DNA from: Priapulus caudatus
Lineage: Eukaryota; Priapulida; Priapulimorpha; Priapulimorphida; Priapulidae
DNA: 27,850 bases
Direction of reading: 5' to 3'
Assembly: GCF_000485595.1 (NCBI RefSeq)
Contig: NW_014577189.1
Span: forward strand, 273,022 to 300,871
Part shown: positions 1 through 8,466 of the stretch, piece after piece
Layout of the letters: every line of letters starts with the position of its first letter
Numbering within the stretch: the stretch's first letter is position 1
Program-made: the position numbers and the translations under genes
Notes under the pieces: model-generated
The model's database searches: none
The model's input: only the letters and a program-made list of their open reading frames with translations
Told to the model about the DNA's origin: nothing

Positions 1-193
1 AGGTTTAGATGCTAATCCCATGTAAATTCACTGTGGTGTGCAATGGATATGCAACCGACTGAAATATGGTGACCTACATGGTATCAAACTGGAAATTATC
101 ACTTTTACTAACCTTTAGATGCATAAGAGTAGGAAAGGTATGTGATGAATGCGATTTCATACCAAATTGACATTTTTCATAGGTACCAATCGG
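1..193 (+). repeat. Left terminal inverted repeat arm
   Basis: This arm is the reverse complement of about 668-861. Pairing is continuous up to the ggtaccaat at 182-190 and then decays. It may begin before the window. Such long arms fit fold-back or long-TIR MITE architecture better than the short TIRs of the Drosophila P element. Confidence 0.85.
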
Positions 194-504
194 CTAGTGT
201 CTAAAGGAATACCTGTGATGAAAACAAGACATCTTGTTTTCTTAGAGCTAGGAATGTACGTTACATGCAATAGAGTACCGAACTGTGACGTCCACGTTGG
301 CAAGACAACGTACGGGCTGGTTCTACACAAGCCACTGGCTCCATAGTGTAGCCATAGGGTCAACTGTGTGCGTACTAAAACACGAGTGTGTGCGGCTGCA
401 GACAGCGTAAAGCATCGGTAGCAAGTCGTTCTTACAATATTTAATGAATTAAAAAAAAAATTTAGAAAAACAAAAATTTTGTTTGATAAATTTTTTTTTT
501 GCTT

Positions 505-615
505 TAAAATTTTTTTTTCCCCGTCTTGCCTTTTCACTTCCATCCTTTGGAATCTATAAAAACTGCAATAATGACTCTCAGAATGCTGGTTACAATCGGG
601 TACAAAACACGACAC
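505..615 (-). pseudogene. THAP-domain N-terminal fragment, broken transposase
   Basis: Read on the minus strand from 615, the frame gives CFVPDCNQHSESHYCSFYRF followed by a basic stretch. The C-x4-C pair followed by a SFYRF block is the typical start of a THAP (C2CH) zinc finger, a DNA-binding domain shared by P-element-type and Kolobok transposases and by host THAP proteins. The codon at the expected start is GTG, not ATG. The second half of the domain (tryptophan, C-x2-H pair, AVPTIF-like tail) is missing, because the frame runs into a low-complexity A/T tract near 440-515. It is therefore a broken piece inside the inverted-repeat element and not a working gene. The match is from memory of the family pattern. 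A chance resemblance over about 30 residues remains possible. Confidence 0.5.
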
Positions 616-667
616 GCAGTTAATGTTAGCAGAGCATATGATTGTGTAGAACCAGTGGCTCGTCTAC

Positions 668-861
668 CAATTGGTACCTATGAAAAATGTCAATTTGGTA
701 TGAAATCGCATTCATCACATACCTTTCCTACTCTTATGCATCTAAAGGTTAGTAAACGTGATAATTTCCAGTTTGATACCATGTAGGTCACCATATTTCA
801 GTCGGTTGCATATCCATTGCACACCACAGTGAATTTACATGGGATTAGCATCTCTAAACCT
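668..861 (-). repeat. Right terminal inverted repeat arm
   Basis: This arm is the reverse complement of 1-193. Homology stops at aaacct (856-861) and the sequence continues as aacgcc, which is probably flanking host DNA. Confidence 0.85.
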
Positions 862-1309
862 AACGCCAATACAGGCCTAACCCATATTTTAAAAATGTAG
901 ATTATAGATCCATACTTTCACCTCAAATCTAATTATAAGTGATGAAGTCTATTTGTGGGATAAGTCTGGCTATTGAAACTGAGTCCTGTGCCGTTGCACA
1001 TGTATGCATGAATAAGCACAATCCTGGACTGGATGAAGGTCGTGCAGTTGGCCCACGTGCGTACCTACAGGTCTATTGTGTAGCAATAGCATGTTTGTAT
1101 TTCACTACAGGAATTTCTAGAGGGTACGGTAGTACAGTGAAAATGCACCTGCGAAGTTACAATGGCGGAAATTTCTCTAGACTAGTCATCAACCTTACCG
1201 ATCCGCATTTACTCCCAGGTGCTAAGAAACATTGACACGTGCCATCTGGGAACGTAGTGGTGCACAGACTGCAAGCGACAGCCGTGGGGACATCTTCCTA
1301 GCTGCAGCC
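862..1309 (+). promoter_or_regulatory. Putative promoter and 5' UTR region of CLASP-like gene
   Basis: This is the segment between the transposon remnant and the CLASP-like ATG. An ATGGCGG core at 1162-1168 resembles the YY1-type element found just downstream of start sites in many animal housekeeping promoters. Two CACGTG E-boxes lie at 1054-1059 and 1236-1241. No TATA box stands out near them. An open frame at 939-1235 crosses the region but resembles nothing and probably is not translated. The start site itself cannot be located from sequence alone. Confidence 0.3.
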
Positions 1310-1489
1310 ATGGCAGCTGACAACGTGGAGGACTTTGTGGAACAGATTACGATCGTTGACACGAAGAAAAGACTGCAGGTCGGTCAGGACTTACTCGAGT
1401 TCCTTAAAAAGAACAGCTCGCAGCTAGAGTTGGATTCACTACAGCTGGTTGAGGGTCTCGTTGAATGGCTGCACAGCAGCAACTACAAG
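1310..1489 (+). CDS. CLASP/Orbit (CLIP-associating protein) first coding exon, partial
   Basis: The 60-codon exon starts at an ATG in good Kozak context (gcagccATGG) and ends after AAC TAC AAG at a consensus donor (gtaagc from 1490). Its product begins MAADNVEDFV; residues 18-31 (TKKRLQVGQDLLEF) and 49-60 (GLVEWLHSSNYK) match the start of CLASP TOG1, where vertebrate proteins have KRLQVGQELIDYF and a segment ending WVNSSNYKV. In that family the segment forms the first helices of the first TOG domain, a tubulin-binding HEAT-repeat array. CLASP proteins bind microtubule plus ends, promote rescue and suppress catastrophe, and act at kinetochores and the cell cortex. The frame reads through the donor for only a few codons before a stop, as expected at an intron. 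I did not recognise exon 2 downstream, so intron 1 may exceed 26 kb, the next exon may be hidden by assembly errors, or this may be an isolated exon. A gene symbol is withheld because paralogues cannot be told apart from 60 residues. Confidence 0.8.
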
Positions 1490-1495
1490 GTAAGC
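1490..1495 (+). other. Splice donor of CLASP-like exon 1
   Basis: AAG|GTAAGC is a near-ideal eukaryotic 5' splice site. It leaves the exon in phase 0, just after the conserved SSNYK where CLASP homology would continue with V/L residues. Confidence 0.75.
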
Positions 1496-1569
1496 GTGTA
1501 GTCAGTCTAACTTGGTTCTCTGTCATCATCAGGGTGGCATATCTCTGTGCAGGCTATCTGTGCCTGCAA

Positions 1570-1735
1570 GTGAGAGAGAAATAGAGTCAGCAAGAGAGGT
1601 GAGGGAGAGCGAGAGAAAGAGAAAGAGAGAGAGAGGGGGAGTAAGAGATAGGGTGAGAGAGGTGAGTGGAGAGAGACAGGGAGGAAGAAAGCTGAATGAA
1701 AGCGAGAGAAGTAGAGAGGATGGGAGATATCCATC
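1570..1735 (+). repeat. GA-rich microsatellite in presumed intron 1
   Basis: This is an imperfect purine tract of GAGA, AGAGAGG and GAAAGAG runs. It makes long charged frames on the plus strand and S/L-rich frames on the minus strand that should not be taken for genes. Confidence 0.85.
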
Positions 1736-2071
1736 ATAGTTGTGATCTTGTTGCAACCGAGGGGCCAGGTCATTGGCAACTGTATGTGACACAAAATTGC
1801 AGGGCACCTCAAAGCAACCATTATGCACTCTCACAGTCTCCTGTATGGATTTATGCCAGGTATCTGTGTTGCGTGTCTAGTGACCTGCATGGTGGTGATT
1901 ATGGCTGCGTTGCTACGTAAATGTAGGCTGGAAGGCGCCAGTCGGTTAAATTTTGTGCGGTGTTGTGCTAGGCGTGGTTTTCATGGCTGGCACGCCAGCA
2001 GCTCGATTTATAATCACACATGGCTTAATTCCAGGTTCGTTCTAACACTGTACGTTTTCGTAATCTATCAG

Positions 2072-2215
2072 GAAGAAGCATATTATCTATTGGAAAATAT
2101 AGACACGTCAAAGTACTTGCGTGCAGTTAGCATGTATGACCATTGTATGTCGTCAGACCACTTGCTGCTGGAAAAGATGAAATATTCTCTAAAAATTTCT
2201 AGAAGGCACAGACAG
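2072..2215 (+). CDS. Possible unidentified internal exon (48 codons)
   Basis: A stop-free stretch of exactly 48 codons is bounded by tatcag before 2072 and gacag|gtttg after 2215, so acceptor- and donor-like sites flank a phase 0-0 segment. It begins EEAYYLLENIDTSKYLRAVS and ends KISRRHRQ, which looks like helical soluble protein. It does not match the CLASP continuation and I recognise no family. It lies inside a longer open frame (1823-2239) whose upstream part looks like intron. The donor is weak (gtttg), there is no strong polypyrimidine tract, and chance is a real alternative. Confidence 0.25.
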
Positions 2216-2239
2216 GTTTGTTGGCAAGATGTTATCTAA

Positions 2240-4010
2240 GCAAGGGTGCCATTTGCCTAAAAATGTAAATTCATACACTGGCGAATGATGTAAATAGCAC
2301 AAATTCTGGACTCACAGGCAAAGGCTAGTCGTTTTCTGCAGATTTTGATAAGTCTATGCAGGTTTACCTGTACATTTCCTGTCGGTTTACCTGAAGAGGA
2401 AACCTGTGTCTAGAGAGTTATACATCTTATGAACGTGGTGAGTATGCAGTGCATTTCTTGACATAGCTGTTCTCACATTGCATGCGTGTGGCAACTTCAA
2501 ACATATATTTGGATACATATAAGTTTAAAATTGACTTGAACACAAGCTGGCTATGGCCAAGGTTAATAAAATACAATGTCCCAGGATATGTTAATTAATG
2601 TTAATGTGCTGTCAATACATCAACGTCATAAAATCATATCCAGTAGAACGCCTCCCAAAATCAAAAATATAAAATATGTGCTATTTTGTTCTTGAACACA
2701 AAAGACTTGTGTTTGAACCATATGGTCCCATAATCTTTCTAAAAAAACCTGATAGTACTAACTACGACAATGAAATTCCACCAGGAAAATGACAATACTA
2801 ACAGCAGTGTTTACTCTAAACGTACTAAAGATAACTATTAGTACGCTCCATTCAATGTCAGACAGAAAACCTTTGATTATAGTTTGCTTTTTAGAAATTC
2901 CACGCCTAGACAATATCGATTCGTAGGCGTTTATGTGCTTGCTTCTGACTGAGGTGGTTGGTATACATGTATGATACCCACGCGCAAAGGCAAGAAGAAC
3001 GACTCAGGAACGGCGTGTGTATGAAGATAATGTATTTTTACATGCGTGTATACCAACTACTTACACATACACGTTCTTGTAGCAACAGCCAGAATAGTGA
3101 TGTTTGGTTAGCACGCACAGACGTGTGTACGTGTAGCAGGCATAGTACAAATATATATATGCCGCGTAGACCTAATGTCTCTGATTCCAAACCATGCAGT
3201 AATTGCTTTCGGTAAAAGCTTTGCGAGGTGTGTTCTCTGGCTGCTCTAAATTATGTATTTACCCATAGCATAACTAATGAAGTGATCGTATTTTCATTTC
3301 AATATTGAAAGCAAGTGGATTGCAGCATGAAGCAAACGACGTAGGCACCTGACACTGTACCGCTATATACTCTCAGATTGTATACTCGCAACAAAGGCAG
3401 CTAAAGATGTCTTGCTTTCTGGCAGCACTACTGCACATGTCCCCCCCCCCACACACCTGGCCACGCGTTCTACCTTATGACCGCTTGCGTACAGTGTGGT
3501 TTCCTTTCGTATGCGCACACTTGGCAATCGGTCCAATGCCATGATACTGATAGCATGAACATGATCAAAATTTCAATGTAAAAAGTGTGCGAAGCAAACT
3601 CACAACATTTCGAGTTGTCTCTTTTAATTACTTTCTGCATTCAACAACGATGCAATATAAGGCCTCCCGCCTATCAGTTTGCACCACCTGCACCCACAGA
3701 CCGTGGAGGCAATTTCTAGCTGGCCCGCAGCCGACTACTCATAATATCAGGAGTAATATATAACAGACAGACCATTTATTATGTCATTCCTAATAATGTC
3801 CTTGTTCATCATTTTAAATGATGTCGTGCAAGAGGACAGCGTATATATGTCGCCAAACATGATCTCACATTTGGGGACCTGATTCTCATAGTCATATCTA
3901 TCACTTATTGCCTCTGCTGTCTTCCCTGAGCACTCGATTACGCCCTCTTCCTTTGTTTCTACCTAAATCTGCCTCCCCGTACACGTTTATATACAGCTAT
4001 ACGTGTTATC
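2240..4010. other. No gene recognised; AT-rich non-coding DNA
   Basis: Both strands are dense in stops. The longest frame (2958-3215) is non-descript and overlaps TG/AC-rich sequence. A run of ten C at 3441-3450 is the only simple tract of note. No splice-bounded segment with a recognisable protein was found. The region is probably intronic or intergenic. Confidence 0.6.
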
Positions 4011-4053
4011 AAGAGCTAATAATACCTCTTAGCTATGGTATTATTAGCTCTTG
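4010..4053. repeat. Perfect 17-bp-stem hairpin flanked by 10-bp direct repeats
   Basis: caagagctaataatacc at 4010-4026 is the exact reverse complement of 4037-4053, with the 10-nt loop tcttagctat. The word gtgttatcaa occurs on both sides, at 4003-4012 and 4054-4063. A palindrome bracketed by a direct repeat is what a tiny fold-back insertion with a target duplication would leave, although the direct repeat overlaps the stem edge. Confidence 0.8.
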
Positions 4054-4382
4054 GTGTTATCAACAGTGAATGAAAACAATCGTTCGTATTGATTAACTGG
4101 TGGCGTTAGGCAGACTAGTGTAAGGAGCTAGCAAGCATCCACTGTCAAAACCTCTTTGGTCGCCTCGCCTGGCATTTTTTTCCCTGTGACATTTTGCCTC
4201 CTAAAATTTTGTCTCCTGGCATTCTGCATCTAGTCATTTTCTCATGGATGCGTTTGGACTTCCAAACCTTTAGTAAAATCCATGTGTCTGTGATGACGAG
4301 CCCGGGAAGCCACTGCTGATCAAACCTACATGTTCGTCTGTTTATAAATAGGAACCACTGATGATAGAACATAGTGAATCGC

Positions 4383-4410
4383 ATTGTATCTAACCGATAA
4401 TAGATACAAT
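4383..4410. repeat. Short perfect hairpin (10-bp stem, 8-nt loop)
   Basis: attgtatcta at 4383-4392 pairs with tagatacaat at 4401-4410. No U-tract or gene lies beside it, so there is no reason to call it a terminator. Confidence 0.65.
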
Positions 4411-4860
4411 TCCTAATTATAATTCGTTGCGTAATGTAGGCAGCATCGCTGCAATATCAGTGGCTTAGCTATCTATCGATTATGTATCAGCTGGCTGTGT
4501 ATTGATTCTATTTGCGTTCACAGCAGCCAGTCTTAATTTGAATGTCACGGCCCCCGGGTTAGCTATAGTTTGACACATATTTTTGGGCAAAAACCGCACC
4601 GGATAGCAATCTCCACAGCACCACAGTAGCTGCAAATTAAACAAGTGTTGATCCCTTGGAACTATTGCACTGCGAATTCAGTACATGTTGATAGCATATT
4701 CTCCGTGCCAATGTGAGGGTGTGTATATTTCGGTAAATTGTTCATTCTGCGTTAACTATACAAATAATTAAATTAAAACTGCTACGGGGATTCGTGTTAG
4801 CTTAGTGTAGTACTTAGTGTGCTAGTAACGTTTTGAGAAGAGGTTTGCAGCCGTCTCCCT
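4411..4860. other. No gene recognised
   Basis: This is AT-rich sequence with no recognisable coding segment or repeat on either strand. Confidence 0.5.
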
Positions 4861-5020
4861 GCTCTTCCTCTTCCTCCTCCTCTTCCTCTTCCTCCTCCTC
4901 CTCCTCCTCCTCCTCTCCCTCTTCCTCCTCCTTCCCCTCCTCTTCCTCTACAGGATTGTCATCATCGTCATCAGCATCATCATCCTTATTATTATTATCA
5001 TCATCATCATTATTATTATT

Positions 5021-5057
<37 letters not shown>

Positions 5058-5068
5058 CTATCACTATC
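4861..5068 (+). repeat. Compound TCC/TCT then ATC/ATT triplet microsatellite
   Basis: An imperfect CTTCCTCCT tract (to about 4947) is followed by ATC/ATT triplets. The plus-strand frame encodes almost only serine and leucine. This is simple sequence and not a serine-rich protein. Confidence 0.9.
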
Positions 5069-5544
5069 GTGAGGAGGGTGTTACTGTTAGCATTAAATAT
5101 TATAGTGTGCAGGGACGCTTCTGGCCGCTACTAAGTTAAAGTATACAATACGATGGTGTGAATATACATGTAGTGCGTGCGAGCGTGTGTTTGTACGTGC
5201 CCGGTGGGTGTTGTGGTGCACGTGTATGTACATTCGTGAGTGCGTGTGTGCGGCTGTGTATTGGGGATGGGTTGGAAATAATAGGGATTGCTTTACCCCC
5301 ACTCGGCAAGGTGCGCGCAATTACCTCCCAGGCTGCGATTGTCCATCACCACAGTCAGCATGGCAGGCCACTAGACTAGACTCATTACGTGCCGTCGATG
5401 GAACGGACCAGATAACTCACGCGAAGGAACAAAACAGAATTTCCGAACTACCGAGCGAAACATAGATCAGTTGGATGTTCCTTTACGAGCCGCCGTTGTC
5501 GGAATGTTCTGGCGTCAGTTACGGCTAATGAGCAGTAGTTTATG

Positions 5545-5600
5545 GGCGGCCTTATATAATTAGGAGACAGCAGCGCGCACACAGCGGAGACGGGGGCAGT
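5545..5600 (+). promoter_or_regulatory. Possible core promoter (GC box plus TATA)
   Basis: gggcggccttatataatta places an SP1-like GC box directly before a TATA-like tatataa at about 5554-5560. A GC-rich segment then starts about 30 bp on. The first ATG downstream (5607) opens a frame of only 16 codons. No recognised gene follows, so this is a motif-level suggestion. Confidence 0.2.
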
Positions 5601-5803
5601 GAAGAAATGCGAGTCGAGGCACCTCGGCCCCGTGTTTGCCTGCCGGCCGGCCTGTGATTGCTGGCGTGCGGTGAATGCGAGATTGTCAGTGATCTAGCGT
5701 AGACATAAAATATTCATACTAATTTACTTGAAAGCAGTGGGCGGTTCCATTTTTCGTCGCACGCGCCGGTAGGACAGGAGGGCCCGTGTTTGCTAACGTG
5801 CGT

Positions 5804-5960
5804 CGGCGAGGGTGTGTGGGTGAGGGTGTGTAGGTGGGGGGTGTGGGCGAGGGTGTGTGGGTGAGGGTGTGTGGGTGGGGGTGTGTGGGCGAGGGTGTGT
5901 GGGCGAGGGTGTGGGTGTGCGTGTGTGGGCGAGGGTGTGGGTGGGGGTGAGGTGGGGGTT
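5804..5960 (+). repeat. G-rich minisatellite, gggYgagggtgtgt-type units
   Basis: About eleven imperfect units of gggtgagggtgtgt or gggcgagggtgtgt, plus shortened forms. Runs of three or more G recur every few bases on the plus strand, so G-quadruplex formation is plausible. Minus-strand frames here give THPHPHT-like repeats, which are an artefact of the satellite. Confidence 0.9.
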
Positions 5961-6021
5961 TCTATACGTCCGGCCACGTCTGCTGTCGTATGCGTTTGAC
6001 GACATGACCAGTGCATGACGC

Positions 6022-6136
6022 TCTGCGTCGTCTTGCTGCGTCGGTTCGCTGCGTTAGTTCTGCGTCGGCCCGCTGCGTCGGCTTGCTGCGTCGGCTTGCT
6101 GCGTCGGTTGGCTGCGTCGGCTCGCTGCGTCAAGGC
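6022..6136 (+). repeat. 13-bp minisatellite (gctgcgtcggctt), about nine units
   Basis: Units start at 6022, 6035, 6048, 6061 (short, 11 bp), 6072, 6085, 6098, 6111 and 6124. Each carries ctgcgtcg or a one-base variant. Because 13 is not a multiple of 3, all three frames are cycled, giving the ADAANRRSKPTQ-like peptide on the minus strand. That argues against selection as protein. Confidence 0.9.
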
Positions 6137-7700
6137 AGCGTCCGTCGTTATCACACCGACGTTGCTCCGTGCTGACTGCTGCGTCACTGCTTAGTAAAGC
6201 GTCTTCAGAGCGAGAGGTGCCGCCTTGCAGCGACTTTTCAGCGCGTGAGGGTGTTGTAAGAGGAGGGGGCAACAGGAAAGTGTTGCAGCTGTTTGCTGGG
6301 GCAGGTGCCATCGAGGTGAGCTTGCGTTGATGGGGGAAGTACAGGTGACAGGCGCCATCTAGGGGTCAGAGCGACGTTGACGGGAGGTGTTTGGTGAAAG
6401 GAACGTGTATACGGCACGCCAGGGTCGAAGCTGTTACTGCGCAGTGGCTGCGTGTGTGTGGAGTGTGTGGGGAAAGGGGCCGAACACAGCTGTTGAGCAA
6501 CACGCCCTCCCTCTATCTACCCTTGAACCCGTGCGTCTTGAAATGTACTGCAAGTGACAGTGATTTGTTTACCAACACTGCAAGCGCGGGGCCTGCTCGC
6601 CAATGTGTGGGTGCAAGGGTGCGCGAACCGAGCTATCTGCTTCATGTACAGGGCAGGTCGAAAAGCCCAGCTTGCATGTCGCATCCATGCACGCACGCAT
6701 CCTCGAGGCTGAGTTATTGATATCACCAGGATTTGTAGTCTGCGTAAGTGACGGGGCTGTGATGCTCCGAGGAGGCTGCGAGGAGGAACCGAGATGGCGC
6801 GCGTCTATGCGTACGAGGACCCCCGTCTCAGCTGTGTTGCCTAAACAGCGTCGCAGCGTTAATTACGCTGCTGCGTGGCTTGTTTGCGCTCTATAGATCC
6901 TAATGAGTGTCCCTCATCACAATAATCTGTGTGCATATGCGTACTATCAGGGGCGAATAATAACGAATTTGTCATTATTCACCCCTCCCCCCCCCGGGTC
7001 GCACTTGAATGGTTTCTGGATAGCCGTGACTGTCACCCTTGTCGGCACGCGACAATTAACGGGATCTTTCTGGAAGCTGATCATGTTTACTAGTTAAAAC
7101 TGCACGCGCGTTACGTCAGCAGTGAGATAGTGACGTTATTAATACAGATATTATCTTGCTGCTGATTCCACGTATGCATCTATCGTGAAATTCCTGCAGC
7201 GAATAGAAAAAAGTACCCCCTTACGAAGTTGCGCGCACCCCGGGAAATTATATTACTGCAAGCGAGAAATCACTTCAGGAGGGCCTCTGTTGCGAAATAT
7301 TTAATATGTTGTTGCTCTCTCTCCATTGATTAAGTCACGAACATCGTTATATGAGACGTTGATGGTGCAATCGTATTAATTCCGTTACGTCGCCGATGAT
7401 AACTGTAATGTCCGTTTAATTGGTTTGTGCTCATTGATGAATGGTCGTGATGATGATGTCGTTTATCGAAGCTGCAATGCCCTTGACAGGGTTTAATGGG
7501 CTTCAAAGAGAGGCAGACCTGTATACCTAGAATGCGCGCTCGTACGCACAGGCAGAGCTAGAATGGACTCTGGGCGTGGCAAGCGCACTGGGTCTGTCAC
7601 TTCACGTTTGCAAATGTTTTTTGGAATAAGGCACATATAATTATTGGTCTGCGCAAATCCTATACTGAACCCGAGCTTTGACGCGCATATGTTTCAAGTA
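6137..7700. other. GC-rich then mixed sequence, no gene recognised
   Basis: Several overlapping frames of 70-110 codons occur between 6390 and 6900 because GC content is high and stops are rare. None resembles a known family and none has a convincing splice layout. A 13-of-15 paired inverted repeat (6950-6964 with 6971-6985) and a run of nine C at 6987-6995 lie inside. After about 7000 the sequence becomes AT-rich. Confidence 0.45.
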
Positions 7701-7877
7701 ATAACGCTTAGAAGTTAGCACACGAGACGATAAATACTAGGGTCGCGTGTGGGGTATATATGAACTTAGAGACCGTTAGAACATAGAGCATATAATAGAG
7801 CTTAGAACCGTAGAGGCGAGCACATGAGACAGGGTAGCGGGGAGAGGGGGAAATCGCATTCATGAGAGCAGACATCG

Positions 7878-7903
7878 ATGCCATCAGCTGCCTGCGAACG
7901 TGC

Positions 7904-7940
<37 letters not shown>

Positions 7941-8177
7941 GCGCTGGGGTTTCTCCCTCTCCTCTCTAGCCGATCAATACGCAGTTGGCTCGAACGACGA
8001 CGAGTCTGTTGCATCAGAGAGCGATTCCACATCTGCGTACCCTCCCCGCCGAAATACAGCTGGAGAAATTACGGCGCAAATACGCGCTGCTGCAAATTGC
8101 CAGCGCAATCGCTGAGCGCCGTATACTGATGCTGACGGGAAGCGCGTGTAGTTGTCGCAGGGAGAGAGAGACTGTAC
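7878..8177 (+). CDS. Possible unidentified coding exon with poly-leucine start
   Basis: An ATG at 7878 opens MPSAACERA followed by twelve leucines encoded by a CTG/TTG tract (7905-7940) and then ALGFLPLLSS, which would read as a signal peptide. The other two plus frames are also open here. One gives DDESVASESDSTSAYPP; the frame opening at 7985 gives AEIQLEKLRRKYALLQIASA, a helix with leucine spacing. A donor-like site (gtaagc) sits at 8178. The protein-like character moves between frames near 8045, as a one-base indel would cause. I recognise no family, and a CTG microsatellite in GC-rich DNA could produce all of this by chance. Confidence 0.25.
7905..7940 (+). repeat. CTG triplet microsatellite
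   Basis: Twelve consecutive CTG-type triplets with one TTG interruption. They read as leucine, cysteine or alanine depending on frame. Confidence 0.9.
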
Positions 8178-8414
8178 GTAAGCTTCCGTCGGCGGAAGAC
8201 GACACCCGCTTGTTTGCCGGAAAGACATGTCACGTGGTCTCGGTTAGCAGCCGACCTTGATTCAGCCAAGCGCCCCGAATTTAATAGTGAAATTATAATA
8301 ATTTTAGGGTTATTTAGTATTTCTTTAGCAGTGTATATAGCATATATAGGTTGTTAACCGCGCTCCCGCTGTACAGTTGCTGTTGTGTATACGTGTGCGT
8401 GCGTGTAAGCTTTC

Positions 8415-8466
8415 GTGCGTGGGTGTGTTAGTGCGTGGGTGTGTTAGTGCGTGGGTGCGTTAGTGC
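8415..8466 (+). repeat. 16-bp tandem repeat, three units
   Basis: gtgcgtgggtgtgtta is repeated at 8415 and 8431, with a one-base variant at 8447, followed by a partial unit. Confidence 0.85.

Larger units (their letters stand above)
1..861 (-). mobile_element. Long-inverted-repeat DNA transposon remnant with THAP fragment (P- or Kolobok-like)
   Basis: Positions 1-193 and about 668-861 are reverse complements of each other at roughly 98% by eye. The visible differences are one 2-nt indel near the outer tip (tttagatg against tttagagatg) and a few substitutions. The arms enclose about 475 bp of AT-rich DNA. That interior carries, on the minus strand, a fragment resembling the start of a THAP zinc-finger domain, the DNA-binding module at the N-terminus of P-element and Kolobok transposases. 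The fragment reads inward from the right arm, so the right arm would be the 5' end of the original element. There is no catalytic domain, so the copy is non-autonomous or decayed. The left tip coincides with the window edge, so target duplication and exact termini cannot be judged. The inverted repeat is directly seen; the superfamily call is inference from the THAP fragment. Confidence 0.75.

Noticed and set aside
1823-2071. Hydrophobic start of the 138-codon frame as a membrane protein
   Set aside because: Only the part from 2072 has exon-like borders. The upstream segment looks like read-through intron, and the short hydrophobic stretch has no support.
5714-6187. 157-codon minus-strand frame rich in HPHT and TQQADA repeats
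   Set aside because: It translates two stacked minisatellites, and the 13-bp unit cycles through all frames.
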